A stretch of DNA of 64,000 nt from Nocardia asteroides (GCF_021183625.1 NZ_CP089214.1:1922001-1986000); one strand, 5' to 3'. Shown: positions 43,178 to 52,480, counted from the first letter of the stretch. The notes: a model not told the origin generated them from the sequence alone. Translations and numbers: made by a program.

Positions 43178-44779
43178 TCACGATCCGCACTCGGTGGCGC
43201 AGCCGGCGGCCACCGGCTGCGCGGCCGGGGCGCCGATGGCGGGCAGCCCGAGCCCGACCCCGATGGGGGCGGTCTTCGGGGTGATCCCGCGCTCGTGCGC
43301 GTCCCCGGCCCTGGTCCGGCGGTGGGCGGTGATCGGCGAGTCGGCAATCAGGTGGTGCGGCGCGGCGCCGGTCACAGTGACGGTCACCAGGTCGCCGGGG
43401 CGGATGCCCGAGCCCTCCGGGCGGCTGTCACCACTGACGCCCTCCCGGCGGCTGTCAGCACTGACGCCCTCCGGGCGGAAGTGCACCAGCCTGCCGTCCC
43501 TGGCGCGGCCGCTCATCCGGGCGGTGGCGGCGTTCTTCTTCCCCGCGCCCGCGGCGACGAGCAACTCCACCTCGGCGCCGACCAGCGCCCGGTTGCCCGC
43601 CAGCGACATCTCCTCCTGCAGCGCGATCAGCCGCTCGTAGCGCGCCTGCACCACGGCCTTCGGCAGCTGGTCCGGCAGTTCGGCGGCCGGAGTGCCCGGC
43701 CGCTTCGAGTACTGGAAGGTGTACGCGCTGGTGAAGCGGGCCCGCCGGACGACCTCGAGGGTCTGCTCGAAGTCCTCCTCGGTCTCGCCCGGGAAGCCGA
43801 CGATGATGTCGGTGGTGATCGCGGCGTGCGGCATGGCGGCCCGCACCTTGTCGATGATGCCCAGGTAGCGCGCCTGCCGATAGGAGCGGCGCATGGCCTT
43901 GAGCACCCGGTCCGAGCCGGACTGCAGCGGCATGTGCAGTTGCGGACAGATGTTCGGGGTGGCCGCCATCGCCTCGATGACGTCGTCGGTGAACTCCGCC
44001 GGGTGCGGCGAGGTGAAGCGCACCCGCTCCAGGCCGTCGATGTCGCCGCAGGCGCGCAACAGCTTGGCGAACGCGCCGCGATCGCGCGGCTCGGCCGGGT
44101 CGGCGAACGAGGCGCCGTAGGCATTGACATTCTGCCCGAGCAGCGTCACCTCCAGCACGCCCTGGTCGACCAGCGCCTGCACCTCGGCGAGCACATCGCC
44201 GGGGCGCCGGTCCACCTCCTTGCCGCGCAGCGCGGGGACGATGCAGAAGGTGCAGGTGTTGTTGCAGCCGACGGAGATGGAGACCCAGCCCGCGTAGGCG
44301 GACTCGCGCTTGGCGGGCAGCGTGGACGGGAACGCCTCCAGCGAGTCCAGGATCTCCACCTGGGCCTCGGCGTTGTGCCTGGCACGCTCCAGCAGCACCG
44401 GCAGCGACCCGAGGTTGTGCGTGCCGAAGACCACGTCCACCCAGGGCGCGCGGCGGACGATGGTGTCCCGGTCCTTCTGCGCCAGGCAGCCGCCGACCGC
44501 GATCTGCATGCCGGGCCGGCCCGCCTTCGCCGGTGCCAGGTGCCCGAGCGTGCCGTAGAGCTTGTTGTCCGCGTTCTCCCGCACCGCGCAGGTGTTGAGC
44601 ACCACCAGATCGGGCTCCGCCCCCTGAACTGCCCGGACGTACCCGGCCTCCTCCAGCAGCCCGGAGAGCCGCTCGGAGTCGTGCACGTTCATCTGGCAGC
44701 CGAAGGTGCGCACCTCGTAGCTGCGGCCGGAGCCGGCCTCCGCGGCCGGGAGCACCGCCGTCCGTCCCATCGAATTCAC
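43178..44779 (-). CDS. miaB: tRNA-2-methylthio-N6-dimethylallyladenosine synthase MiaB
   Basis: A 533-residue radical-SAM methylthiotransferase. The UPF0004 domain holds [18 protein letters not shown] and AVGGCLAQ (three cluster cysteines), the radical-SAM core has [12 protein letters not shown] (C-x3-C-x2-C) near residue 175, and a TRAM domain follows near residue 400. It converts i6A37 to ms2i6A37 after MiaA. The C-terminal region is unusual: two 9-residue repeats ([18 protein letters not shown]) sit inside the TRAM domain, encoded by a 27-base DNA repeat. A second Met at residue 4 is an alternative start. Confidence 0.96.
   Translation of the reverse strand: MNSMGRTAVLPAAEAGSGRSYEVRTFGCQMNVHDSERLSGLLEEAGYVRAVQGAEPDLVVLNTCAVRENADNKLYGTLGHLAPAKAGRPGMQIAVGGCLAQKDRDTIVRRAPWVDVVFGTHNLGSLPVLLERARHNAEAQVEILDSLEAFPSTLPAKRESAYAGWVSISVGCNNTCTFCIVPALRGKEVDRRPGDVLAEVQALVDQGVLEVTLLGQNVNAYGASFADPAEPRDRGAFAKLLRACGDIDGLERVRFTSPHPAEFTDDVIEAMAATPNICPQLHMPLQSGSDRVLKAMRRSYRQARYLGIIDKVRAAMPHAAITTDIIVGFPGETEEDFEQTLEVVRRARFTSAYTFQYSKRPGTPAAELPDQLPKAVVQARYERLIALQEEMSLAGNRALVGAEVELLVAAGAGKKNAATARMSGRARDGRLVHFRPEGVSADSRREGVSGDSRPEGSGIRPGDLVTVTVTGAAPHHLIADSPITAHRRTRAGDAHERGITPKTAPIGVGLGLPAIGAPAAQPVAAGCATECGS
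43413..43478. repeat. 27-base direct repeat inside miaB
   Basis: Units at 43413-43439 and 43440-43466 differ at two positions, and a third partial copy (CCCTCCGGGCGG) follows at 43467-43478. The period is in frame and encodes nine residues, so copy-number change would lengthen or shorten MiaB without a frameshift. Confidence 0.85.
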
Positions 44780-44918
44780 CCGCTCAGCCTACGGGGGGCA
44801 CCGGGGGTGAGCAGACGAGGGTACCGCCAGGTTACGGCGATATGTCGAATCGGCGCGGCGCGGCGGTGTGTCACTGAAAGCAGGGCAAAACCCGGTTTCC
44901 CCTTTAAGGTCAGTGACC

Positions 44919-45719
44919 ATGACCGACGACGCCGCCGTATCCGGGGCCACCGGAGATATCCCCGCCGCTGCGCCGACGGGTGCCCCGCCGATGATCACAA
45001 TACGCAAGGTGGACAAGCACTTCGGCGCGCTGCACGTGCTCCGCGACATCAACCTGGAGGTGCCGCGCGGACAGGTGGTGATCGTGCTCGGACCCTCCGG
45101 CTCCGGCAAGTCCACGCTCTGCCGCACCATCAACCGGCTGGAGCCGATCGACTCCGGCGAGATCGCGGTGGACGGCGTCCCGCTGCCCGCCGAGGGAAAG
45201 GCACTGGCCGCGCTGCGCGCCGATGTCGGCATGGTGTTCCAGTCGTTCAACCTGTTCGCGCACAAGACGATCATCGACAACGTCATGCTGGCGCCGCTCA
45301 AGGTGCGCAGGCTCAAGAAGGACGAGGCGCGCAAGCAGGCGGTGGCGCTGCTGGAGCGGGTCGGCATCGCCGACCAGGCGGACAAGTACCCCGCGCAGCT
45401 CTCCGGCGGGCAGCAGCAGCGCGTCGCCATCGCCCGCGCGCTGGCGATGAATCCCAAGGTCATGCTTTTCGACGAGCCCACCTCCGCGCTCGACCCGGAG
45501 ATGGTCAACGAGGTGCTCGAGGTGATGGTCTCGCTGGCCAAGGAGGGGATGACCATGGTCGTGGTCACCCACGAGATGGGCTTCGCCCGGCGCGCGGGCG
45601 ACCGGGTGCTCTTCATGGCGGACGGTCAGGTCGTCGAGGACGCCGAGCCCGAGACGTTCTTCACCGCGCCGAAATCGGACCGGGCGAAGGACTTCCTGGG
45701 CAAGATCCTGAGCCACTAG
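44919..45719 (+). CDS. gluA: Glutamate ABC transporter ATP-binding protein GluA
   Basis: A 266-residue ABC ATPase. Walker [10 protein letters not shown], the Q-loop [12 protein letters not shown], signature LSGGQQQR, Walker B VMLFDEP and H-loop VVVTHEM are all intact. The first 24 residues before [12 protein letters not shown] are extra relative to GlnQ-type proteins; an alternative ATG at 44991 would remove them. It energises glutamate/polar amino-acid uptake with GluB, GluC and GluD encoded downstream. The order matches corynebacterial gluABCD. Start codon choice is supported by AAGG upstream. Confidence 0.93.
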   Translation: MTDDAAVSGATGDIPAAAPTGAPPMITIRKVDKHFGALHVLRDINLEVPRGQVVIVLGPSGSGKSTLCRTINRLEPIDSGEIAVDGVPLPAEGKALAALRADVGMVFQSFNLFAHKTIIDNVMLAPLKVRRLKKDEARKQAVALLERVGIADQADKYPAQLSGGQQQRVAIARALAMNPKVMLFDEPTSALDPEMVNEVLEVMVSLAKEGMTMVVVTHEMGFARRAGDRVLFMADGQVVEDAEPETFFTAPKSDRAKDFLGKILSH

Positions 45720-45739
45720 GAATAGAGAGAAGGAACTCG

Positions 45740-46582
45740 ATGAGGATCAACCGCGCGTTGCGCACCGGGATCGGTGCGGTCGCTCTGGCGCTGGCCGTGG
45801 CGAGCACGGCCGCCTGTGGTGGCGGCTCCGACAAGTCCGCCGTGGCGAACGCCAAGGACGGCAAGCTCACCATCGGCATCAAGTTCGACCAGCCCGGCCT
45901 CGGTCTGCGCAACAAGGACGGCTCCTACAGCGGGTTCGACGTCGAGGTCGCCAAGTACGTGGCGGGCAAGCTCGGGGTGCAGCCGGACCAGATCACCTTC
46001 AAGGAGTCGCCCTCCGCCCAGCGCGAGACGCTGATCGAGAACGGCCAGGTCGACCTGGTCATCGCCACCTACTCGATCAACGACAAGCGCAAGGAGAAGA
46101 TCGACTTCGCCGGGCCGTACTTCGTGGCGGGACAGTCGCTGCTGGTCAAGGCGGACAACACCACGATCACCGGGCCGGAGTCGCTGACCGGCGGCAAGAA
46201 GCTCTGCTCGGTCAAGGGCTCGACCCCGGCGCAGAACGTCAAGGACAAGTACGCCAACGACGTGCAGCTGCAGGAGTACGACACCTACTCGCTCTGCGTC
46301 GAGGCGCTGCGCAGCGGCTCGGTGGACGCGGTGACCACCGACGACATCATCCTCGCCGGTTTCGCCGCCCAGTCGCCCGGCCAGCTGAAGGTGGTCGGCA
46401 AGCCGTTCACCACGGAGAACTACGGCGTCGGGCTGAAGAAGGGCGACCAGGAGACCCGCGACGCGGTCAACGACGCCATCGAGGCGATGATCGCCGACGG
46501 CTCCTGGGCCAACGCGCTGAACCAGACCTTCGGCGCCACCGGGTACCAGATCCCGTCACCGCCGACGGTCAACCGCTACTGA
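45740..46582 (+). CDS. gluB: Glutamate-binding lipoprotein GluB
   Basis: A 280-residue solute-binding lipoprotein: signal peptide with lipobox STAAC (Cys26), then the type-II periplasmic-binding fold (LTIGIKFDQPGLGL, GFDVEVAKYVAGKLG, SYINDKR-like ATYSINDKRKEKIDFAGPYF split near residue 110). It captures glutamate outside the membrane and hands it to GluC/GluD. GAGAGAAGGA precedes the ATG 20 bases after gluA. A stable hairpin follows at 46595-46620, which probably lets the binding protein be made in excess over the permease subunits. Confidence 0.93.
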   Translation: MRINRALRTGIGAVALALAVASTAACGGGSDKSAVANAKDGKLTIGIKFDQPGLGLRNKDGSYSGFDVEVAKYVAGKLGVQPDQITFKESPSAQRETLIENGQVDLVIATYSINDKRKEKIDFAGPYFVAGQSLLVKADNTTITGPESLTGGKKLCSVKGSTPAQNVKDKYANDVQLQEYDTYSLCVEALRSGSVDAVTTDDIILAGFAAQSPGQLKVVGKPFTTENYGVGLKKGDQETRDAVNDAIEAMIADGSWANALNQTFGATGYQIPSPPTVNRY

Positions 46583-46594
46583 CCCGCTCGACGA

Positions 46595-46620
46595 GGGCGG
46601 CCCGGCCTGCCGGGCCGCCC
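46595..46620 (+). terminator. Intra-operon attenuating hairpin after gluB
   Basis: Perfect 11-base stem GGGCGGCCCGG (46595-46605) and CCGGGCCGCCC (46610-46620) with loop CCTG, followed by TCTGTGTTTC. It lies 13 bases after the gluB stop and before gluC. Partial termination or 3'-end protection here would raise the binding-protein level relative to GluC/GluD. Confidence 0.75.
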
Positions 46621-46667
46621 TCTGTGTTTCCTCCCTGTCCACCCTCGATCGCAAGGGACGCGCGCTC

Positions 46668-47339
46668 GTGTTCGATCTGATCTCGCGCTACGACGACCAG
46701 ATACTGGATGCCTTCTGGGTGACCATTCAGCTGACCCTGCTCTCCTCCATCGGCGCACTGGTGCTCGGCACGATCGTGGCCGGGCTGCGGGTGTCGCCGG
46801 TGCCGATCGCCCGTGGCGTCGGCGCCGCCTACGTCACGCTGATCCGCAATACCCCGCTCACCCTGATCATCGTCTTCTGCTCGCTCGGGCTGTACTCCAC
46901 CATGGGGCTCACGCTGGGCGGCGCGACGCTGAACGCCATTAACTTCCGCTGGGCCATCGTCGCCCTCAGCGTGTACACCGCCGCGTTCGTCTGCGAATCA
47001 CTGCGCTCCGGCATCAACACGGTGGCGCTCGGGCAGTCCGAGGCGGGCCGCTCGCTCGGGCTCGGGTTCAGCCAGAACCTGCGGCTGATCGTGCTGCCGC
47101 AGGCCTTCCGCGCGGTGGTCGCGCCACTGGGCAGCGTGCTGATCGCGCTCACCAAGAACTCCACCATCGCCTCCGCGATCGGCGTCGCCGAGGCGGCCGC
47201 GCTGATGGCGACCATGAACGAAACGGAAGCCGACCTGCTGGCGATCGGCGCGATCTTCGCGCTCGGCTTCGTGATCCTGACCCTGCCCACCGGCCTCTTC
47301 TTCGGCTGGCTGGCCAAGCGATTCGAGGTAACCCGATGA
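46668..47339 (+). CDS. gluC: Glutamate ABC transporter permease GluC
   Basis: A 223-residue inner-membrane subunit with about five hydrophobic segments. It has the polar-amino-acid permease features YVTLIRNTPLTLIIVFC and the EAA loop SEAGRSLGLGFSQNLRLIVLPQAFR (split) near residue 125, which contacts GluA. It starts at GTG 46668, downstream of the hairpin that follows gluB. The gluD ATG overlaps its stop (ATGA). Confidence 0.93.
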   Translation: MFDLISRYDDQILDAFWVTIQLTLLSSIGALVLGTIVAGLRVSPVPIARGVGAAYVTLIRNTPLTLIIVFCSLGLYSTMGLTLGGATLNAINFRWAIVALSVYTAAFVCESLRSGINTVALGQSEAGRSLGLGFSQNLRLIVLPQAFRAVVAPLGSVLIALTKNSTIASAIGVAEAAALMATMNETEADLLAIGAIFALGFVILTLPTGLFFGWLAKRFEVTR

Positions 47340-48229
47340 GCGGCGCGTCTTCGGTCCTCTTCGACGCCCCCGGCCCCAAGGCCAAGCTGCGCAACCACCT
47401 GTACACGGCGGCCGTGCTGGTGCTGGTGGTCGCCGGGCTGTGGCTGGCGCTCTCCGCCTTCGCGGACAAGGGCCAGTTCACGGCGGACAAGTGGACGCCG
47501 TTCCTGGAGGCCTCGGTCTGGAAGACCTACCTGCTGCCCGGTCTGCGCGGCACGATCGTCGCCGCGCTGCTCTCCATCGTGCTCGCGCTGGTGGTCGGCA
47601 TGGTCTTCGGCATCCTGCGGCTCTCCGAGCACCGGCCGGTGCGCTGGTTCGCGAGCGTGGTGGTCGAGCTGTCGCGCGCCATCCCGGTGCTGATCCTGAT
47701 GATCTTCCTGTTCGCGGTCTTCGCCGAGTACGACCTGTTCATGTCGGAGGATCTGGCGCTGGCCGCGGTGGTCACCGCGCTCACCATCTACAACGGGTCG
47801 GTGATCGCGGAGATCGTGCGAGCCGGGATCCGCTCGCTCCCCCGCGGGCAGACCGAGGCGGCGGTCGCGCTCGGGCTGCGCAAGAACCAGCTCATGAGGC
47901 TGATCCTGCTGCCGCAGGCGATCACCGCCATGCTGCCCGCGCTGATCTCGCAGATGGTGGTGGCGCTCAAGGACTCCGCGCTCGGCTACCAGATCACCTA
48001 CGTCGAGATCGTGCGCTCCGGGCAGCAGCTCGGGTCGTCGGAGAGCAACACCATCCCCGCGCTCATGGTGGTCGCGCTCGTCATGATCCTGCTGAACAGC
48101 CTGCTCACCTTCGTCGCCACCCAGGTGGAGCGGCGGCTGCGCACCAGGAAGAAGAAGGGCACCACGGTGCTCGCGGCCGACTCGGTGGTCACCGATGCCG
48201 CGCCGGGTGTGGACATCACCAAGAAGTAA
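47336..48229 (+). CDS. gluD: Glutamate ABC transporter permease GluD
   Basis: A 297-residue permease with about six hydrophobic segments and a longer C-terminal tail than GluC. The EAA loop is TEAAVALGLRKNQLMRLI near residue 180, preceded by SRAIPVLILMIFLF. It pairs with GluC to form the membrane channel of the glutamate importer. Coupled to gluC by a 4-base overlap. A perfect 16-base-pair hairpin follows it at 48234-48272. Confidence 0.93.
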   Translation: MSGASSVLFDAPGPKAKLRNHLYTAAVLVLVVAGLWLALSAFADKGQFTADKWTPFLEASVWKTYLLPGLRGTIVAALLSIVLALVVGMVFGILRLSEHRPVRWFASVVVELSRAIPVLILMIFLFAVFAEYDLFMSEDLALAAVVTALTIYNGSVIAEIVRAGIRSLPRGQTEAAVALGLRKNQLMRLILLPQAITAMLPALISQMVVALKDSALGYQITYVEIVRSGQQLGSSESNTIPALMVVALVMILLNSLLTFVATQVERRLRTRKKKGTTVLAADSVVTDAAPGVDITKK

Positions 48230-48233
48230 CCTC

Positions 48234-48272
48234 CGGCCGTCGCCGGGCACCCCCCATGCCCGGCGACGGCCG
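48234..48272 (+). terminator. Strong hairpin ending the glu operon
   Basis: A perfect 16-base stem, CGGCCGTCGCCGGGCA (48234-48249) with TGCCCGGCGACGGCCG (48257-48272), with a 7-base C-rich loop, beginning 4 bases after gluD. There is no long U-tract, as is usual for actinobacterial terminators. Confidence 0.85.
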
Positions 48273-48364
48273 ATTCCCTGGCGCCGGTGACCCGGCGCGA
48301 GGCCGGGTTGCACGCGGACGGCTGGCACGACATGCACCTGCACGCCCTGGTCACGCCGGGGTGA
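48272..48364 (+). pseudogene. 30-codon 3' relic of an unknown protein
   Basis: Between the glu terminator and recX a frame from 48272 to TGA 48362-48364 encodes DSLAPVTRREAGLHADGWHD followed by MHLHALVTPG. Apart from the first codon, every codon has G or C in the third position and the residue mix is protein-like (GLHADGWHDMHLHAL is not low complexity). No start codon or ribosome site precedes it. It looks like the C-terminal stub of a deleted gene, perhaps a GNAT-type protein, but I cannot identify the parent. Confidence 0.45.
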
Positions 48365-48387
48365 GGGGGCATTCGCCCGGACTCGGG

Positions 48388-49068
48388 TCACTCCTCCGCG
48401 AGTTCGGTGCCTCCGCTGTACCCGGCGGCGTCGAGTTCGGCGCGGACCACCGGGAAGGCGACCGAGGCCGGGTAGCCGCGGCGGGCGAGCATGCCGGAGA
48501 GCCGGCGGAGTGCGGTGTCGCGGTCGACGCTCGCGGGCAGGCTGCGCAGCTTGCGGCGCACCAGTTCGGCGGCGCGCTCCTGTTCGTCGTCGCCGCTGAT
48601 GCCGTCCAGCGCGGCCGCCGCCGTCTCCGGCGCGACCCCCTTGCGGCGTAGTTCCTGGGCGAGCGCGGCCCGCCCCCGCCCGGAGAAGGTGTGCCTGGCC
48701 TGCACCCACTGCTCGGCGAAGGCGGCGTCGTCGACCAGCCCGACCTCGGCGAGCCGGTCGACCGCGGCCGCCGTCACCTCGGCGTCGAATCCCTTGGCGG
48801 ACAGCCGCTGCACGAGTTCGGCGCGGCTGCGAGCGCGGACGGCGAGCAGGCGAAGACAGGCTTCCTTCGCCTGCTCGACCGTCCCACCCTGCGGGGCACC
48901 CCCCTGCGCCGCGCGGCCGGAGCCGGACGGCGCGGGTTCCTCCCGCCCGGGCCCGGCCGCCACCGGACCCGCCCGCCGACGGCCGGCACCACCGCGGCCG
49001 TCCGGCGGAAGATCACTTCCCCCCGGCTTGCTCTCCAGTTCCCGCAACCGCCGCCGGACCTCGTCCAC
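48388..49068 (-). CDS. recX: RecA regulator RecX
   Basis: A 226-residue RecX with a long Gly/Pro/Arg-rich N-terminus (to about residue 65) before the three-helix repeats. ACLRLLAVRARSRAELVQRL, LAEVGLVDDAAFAEQWV and GRAALAQELRRKGV are the hallmark segments. RecX binds RecA filaments and dampens strand exchange and coprotease activity. It starts at GTG 49068, 34 bases after recA, and is probably cotranscribed with it, so it should be SOS induced. Confidence 0.93.
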   Translation of the reverse strand: MDEVRRRLRELESKPGGSDLPPDGRGGAGRRRAGPVAAGPGREEPAPSGSGRAAQGGAPQGGTVEQAKEACLRLLAVRARSRAELVQRLSAKGFDAEVTAAAVDRLAEVGLVDDAAFAEQWVQARHTFSGRGRAALAQELRRKGVAPETAAAALDGISGDDEQERAAELVRRKLRSLPASVDRDTALRRLSGMLARRGYPASVAFPVVRAELDAAGYSGGTELAEE

Positions 49069-49102
49069 CGGATCGGGCCGAGCGCGGCGGTTGCGGACGG
49101 GC

Positions 49103-50146
49103 TCAGAAATCGGCGGGCACCTCGGCGCCCTCGGCCGCGGTCACGTCGGCACCGATGCCGAGCTTCTCCTTGATCTTCTTCTCGACCTCGTCGCGCACGT
49201 CGATGTTCTCCAGCAGGAACTTCCTGGCGTTCTCCTTGCCCTGGCCCAGCTGGTCGCCCTCGTAGGTGTACCAGGAGCCGGACTTGCGGATGAAGCCGTG
49301 CTCGACGCCCATGTCGATGAGCGAGCCCTCCTTGGAGATGCCGTGGCCGTAGAGGATGTCGAACTCGGCCTGCTTGAACGGCGGCGAGACCTTGTTCTTC
49401 ACGACCTTGACCCGGGTGCGGTTGCCCACCGCGTCGCTGCCGTCCTTGAGCGTCTCGATGCGGCGCACGTCGAGCCGGACCGAGGCGTAGAACTTGAGCG
49501 CCTTGCCACCGGTGGTGGTCTCCGGCGAGCCGAACATGACGCCGATCTTCTCGCGCAGCTGGTTGATGAAGATGGCGGTGGTGCCGGAGTTGTTGAGCGC
49601 GCCGGTCATCTTGCGCAGCGCCTGGCTCATCAACCTGGCCTGCAGCCCGACGTGGCTGTCGCCCATCTCGCCCTCGATCTCGGCGCGCGGGACGAGGGCG
49701 GCCACCGAGTCGATGACGATGATGTCGATGGCGCCGGAGCGCACCAGCATGTCCGCGATCTCCAGCGCCTGCTCACCGGTGTCCGGCTGGGAGACGAGCA
49801 GCGCGTCGGTGTCGACGCCGAGCTTCTTCGCGTACTCCGGATCCAGCGCGTGCTCCGCGTCGATGAACGCGGCGACGCCGCCGGCGGCCTGGGCATTGGC
49901 CACCGCGTGCAGTGCGACGGTCGTCTTACCCGAGGACTCCGGGCCGTAGATCTCGACGACCCGGCCGCGCGGCAGCCCGCCGATGCCGAGCGCGACGTCG
50001 AGGGCGATGGAGCCGGTCGGGATCACCGAGATGGGCTGCCGCGCCTCCTCGCCGAGCCGCATGACCGCGCCCTTGCCGAAGCTCTTCTCGACCTGGGCGA
50101 GCGCCAGCTCCAGTGCCTTGTCGCGGTCGTAAGCCTGTGGTGCCAT
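49103..50146 (-). CDS. recA: Recombinase RecA
   Basis: A 347-residue RecA of standard length. Walker [10 protein letters not shown] is near residue 65, followed by the catalytic-Glu segment [11 protein letters not shown], and loops L1/L2 around GEMGDSHVG and [20 protein letters not shown]. The acidic C-terminus ([12 protein letters not shown]) is conserved. No intein is inserted, unlike M. tuberculosis recA. It pairs homologous DNA and triggers LexA cleavage. ATG 50146 is preferred ([10 protein letters not shown], with GAAGGGG upstream) over an ATG five codons earlier. An SOS box lies 125 bases upstream. Confidence 0.98.
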   Translation of the reverse strand: MAPQAYDRDKALELALAQVEKSFGKGAVMRLGEEARQPISVIPTGSIALDVALGIGGLPRGRVVEIYGPESSGKTTVALHAVANAQAAGGVAAFIDAEHALDPEYAKKLGVDTDALLVSQPDTGEQALEIADMLVRSGAIDIIVIDSVAALVPRAEIEGEMGDSHVGLQARLMSQALRKMTGALNNSGTTAIFINQLREKIGVMFGSPETTTGGKALKFYASVRLDVRRIETLKDGSDAVGNRTRVKVVKNKVSPPFKQAEFDILYGHGISKEGSLIDMGVEHGFIRKSGSWYTYEGDQLGQGKENARKFLLENIDVRDEVEKKIKEKLGIGADVTAAEGAEVPADF

Positions 50147-50270
50147 GTCGATCCCCTTCACTCGGGAAGCTGATGTGGTAGGCGCTCCGGCTCAGGGGGA
50201 GAAGAAGCGCTTCCTCGTGGTTGGCGCCCACACTAGAGCGCGGCACCGACAAGTTCCGGGCTCAGCCTAG

Positions 50271-50286
50271 ACGAACAAATGTTCGA
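50271..50286 (-). promoter_or_regulatory. LexA-binding SOS box upstream of recA
   Basis: ACGAACAAATGTTCGA on the plus strand matches TCGAAC-N4-GTTCGA at all but the first base. It lies 125 bases before the recA start and 26 bases beyond the DUF3046 gene's stop, so recA-recX should be induced through LexA while the upstream gene is not necessarily affected. Confidence 0.85.
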
Positions 50287-50311
50287 GTCAAGCCGCCCCG
50301 CCGCGCGGCCG

Positions 50312-50506
50312 TCACCACCGGCCGCGGGGCACGTCGAACTCGGCGCAGAGCGCGCGCCAGACCTCGCGGGGATCGACCCCCGCCTCGATGGCCTGCGCCC
50401 CGGTGCGCCCGCCGAGCGCGAGGATCACGTGGTCGGCGAGCAGCGTGTCGCCCCTGGCCACACCGAATTCGGTGTGCAGGAGTTCGGAGAATTCGGTCAA
50501 TCGCAC
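50312..50506 (-). CDS. DUF3046 small protein (Rv2738c-like)
   Basis: A 64-residue protein starting at GTG 50506 (MRLTEFSELLHTEFG), ending in VDPREVWRALCAEFDVPRGR. This is the length and pattern I recall for the mycobacterial Rv2738c family, a conserved neighbour of recA in actinobacteria. It is helical, soluble and of unknown function. The frame is open far upstream into the glycosyltransferase gene, but only the GTG gives the family N-terminus. Confidence 0.85.
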   Translation of the reverse strand: MRLTEFSELLHTEFGVARGDTLLADHVILALGGRTGAQAIEAGVDPREVWRALCAEFDVPRGRW

Positions 50507-50535
50507 CGTGTCGAAGATACCGGCGGGCCGGCGAT

Positions 50536-51699
50536 TCAGCGCACCGCGGCCCGCCGGAGCACCCCGCGACACAGCTCGACCGGGTCGGCGACCTCGGCGA
50601 TGCTCGCCGCGGCGGCCCCGGCGGCGGCGGTGTAGCCGGGCTGCTCGAGCACGCGCAGCACCGCGGCCCGCACGGCGGCGGCGGTCAGCGGCCGGATCAG
50701 CAGCGAGCCGCCCTGGCGGGCGGCGCGGTTGGCGAGCTCCCACTGGTCGCCGCCGCCGGGAACGGTGACCACCGGCACCCCGGCGAGCAGGCTCTTGGCC
50801 AGCAGCCCGTGCCCGCCGCCGCCGACCACCACCGCGGCCTCCCGGAGCAGCACGTCCTGCCTGCCGAGCCCGGCGCGCACCCAGCCGGGCAGCCCCGGCG
50901 GCGGGGCGTCCAGCATCGAGACCGCCACCCGGACCCCGGCGCCGTCCAGCGCCTCGACCACGGTCTCCACCATCCCGGCGACCCCGGTGTGCGCGGTGGA
51001 CGGCGCCACCATGACCAGCGGTTCGGTGCCGGGCGGCGGCTCGAGCACGGCGTCGGTCGGCTCCCAGAGCAGCGGCCCGACCACGTGCGTGCGCGCGGGC
51101 CAGTCCGGGCGCGGCACCTCCAGCGCGGGCAGGGTGGCGATCAGCCGGGCGGCGGGGCCGGGATCGGCGCCGGGCAGCCCGACCCCCTCGCGGGCCGCCG
51201 CGCGCTGCCGGTGCCCGGCCCTGATGTCGCGCGCGGTGAGCGCGCGCAGCACGGTGTCCCTGGCCCGCCCGCGCACCCCGGTGCCGGGGGCGAGCCCGCT
51301 GCCGATCGGCGGCAGCCCCTTCGACGGCAGGTAGAGCGGGTGCGGCGAGAGCTCGAGCCAGGGCACGCCGAGCCGCTCGGCGGCCATCCCGCCACCGGCG
51401 GTGAGCACGTCGGAGACGACCAGGTCGGGGCCGACGGCGTCGAGGTCGGACAGGATCTCGGTGGAGATGTGCGCGGCGCGCTCGTGGATCCGCCTGCCCG
51501 CGTCGGCGTCGTCGTCGACGGCGCGCGGCGCCAGCCCCCTGAGCCGGCGCACCGCGATCCCCGCGGCCGCGGCGGTCTCGAACCAGCGCGAGCCGGTGAA
51601 GAGCACCGCTTCGTCCCCGGCGGCGCGGAAGCGCTCGCACAGGGCCAGCGCGGGGAAGGCATGTCCTGGGTCGGGTCCGGCCACCACGGCTACGCGCAT
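50536..51699 (-). CDS. UGT-type glycosyltransferase (Rv2739c-like)
   Basis: A 387-residue GT-B glycosyltransferase of the UGT/MGT kind. The N-terminal domain starts MRVAVVAGPDPGHAFPALAL, and the nucleotide-sugar-binding region near residues 285-320 reads VVVGGGGHGLLAKSLLAGVP followed by PGGGDQWELANRAA, a variant of the H-G-G...D-Q signature. It probably transfers a sugar to a small lipophilic acceptor. I chose the ATG at 51697-51699 over one 6 codons upstream. It is followed 29 bases later by DUF3046 and recA, as in mycobacteria. Confidence 0.85.
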   Translation of the reverse strand: MRVAVVAGPDPGHAFPALALCERFRAAGDEAVLFTGSRWFETAAAAGIAVRRLRGLAPRAVDDDADAGRRIHERAAHISTEILSDLDAVGPDLVVSDVLTAGGGMAAERLGVPWLELSPHPLYLPSKGLPPIGSGLAPGTGVRGRARDTVLRALTARDIRAGHRQRAAAREGVGLPGADPGPAARLIATLPALEVPRPDWPARTHVVGPLLWEPTDAVLEPPPGTEPLVMVAPSTAHTGVAGMVETVVEALDGAGVRVAVSMLDAPPPGLPGWVRAGLGRQDVLLREAAVVVGGGGHGLLAKSLLAGVPVVTVPGGGDQWELANRAARQGGSLLIRPLTAAAVRAAVLRVLEQPGYTAAAGAAAASIAEVADPVELCRGVLRRAAVR

Positions 51700-51730
51700 C
51701 CGCCCACCCTGCCACACCGCTGCGGCGGGG

Positions 51731-52444
51731 TCAGTCGCGGAAGTGGTACAGCGTGAAGCCGACCGCCCGCGCGGCCGGGAAGTCGGCGCGCGGCCCCGTC
51801 CCCCGCTCGACGATCTCGGCGACCTGCTCCTCGACCGGCCGCCCCGGCGCGAGTACCTCCAGGTAGCGGCGGTGCGCGGCGAGCGAGGCGTGCGCCTGCG
51901 GGATGACCTCGGTGACGTCGACGGCGTGGTCGCCGCCCGGCTCGAAGACGGCGGCCCAGCGCGCGGTCCACGGCGGCAGCTCGGCGAGCTCGGGGAAGAT
52001 CCACTCGTTGCCCGCGTCGGCGACGGCGTCCAGCGCCGCCCGGCCGGTGGCCCTGTGGTCGGCGCTGTTCGGGTAGCCGGGCGCCCAGACCGGGCCGAAG
52101 TGCATGAGCACCACCAGCTCGGGGCGGTGCCGCCGGATGGCGGCGGCCAGGTCGCGGCGCAACGCGAGGCTCTCCTCGATCCGGCCGTCCGGGTAGCCGA
52201 GGAACTCCACCGCGCGCACCCCGACCTCGGCGGCCGCGGCCCGCTCCTCGCGCTCGCGCAGCGGCCCCGCCTCGGCGGGCGGCACCCCGGCCATCCCGGC
52301 CTCGCCGCTGGTGACCAGCAGGTACCCGATGTCCTTCCCCTGGCCGGTCCACCGGGCGACCGCGGCGGCGGCCCCGTACTCGATGTCGTCGGGGTGGGCC
52401 GCGATCACCAGCCCGCGCTGCCAGTCCTCCGAAAGCTGCTGCAT
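51731..52444 (-). CDS. PIG-L/LmbE-family zinc deacetylase
   Basis: A 237-residue deacetylase. The zinc-binding A-H-P-D-D motif is in IAAHPDDIEYG near residue 16, SADHRATGRAALDAV near residue 127 supplies the second histidine, and a later HAVDVTE completes the site. The family deacetylates GlcNAc-type substrates (MshB, Mca, teicoplanin deacetylases). Residues outside the active site do not clearly match MshB, so mycothiol synthesis is not claimed. It lies 31 bases upstream of the glycosyltransferase on the same strand. Confidence 0.85.
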   Translation of the reverse strand: MQQLSEDWQRGLVIAAHPDDIEYGAAAAVARWTGQGKDIGYLLVTSGEAGMAGVPPAEAGPLREREERAAAAEVGVRAVEFLGYPDGRIEESLALRRDLAAAIRRHRPELVVLMHFGPVWAPGYPNSADHRATGRAALDAVADAGNEWIFPELAELPPWTARWAAVFEPGGDHAVDVTEVIPQAHASLAAHRRYLEVLAPGRPVEEQVAEIVERGTGPRADFPAARAVGFTLYHFRD

Positions 52445-52480
52445 ACCCGCCGAAGTTACCGCTTGCCCGCCGTCACGGAG

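Noticed and set aside
43295..46582. Extended frame upstream of gluB running through miaB
   Set aside because: Only the part from the ATG at 45740 with lipobox is family-like; the rest is antisense to miaB and out of frame with gluA.
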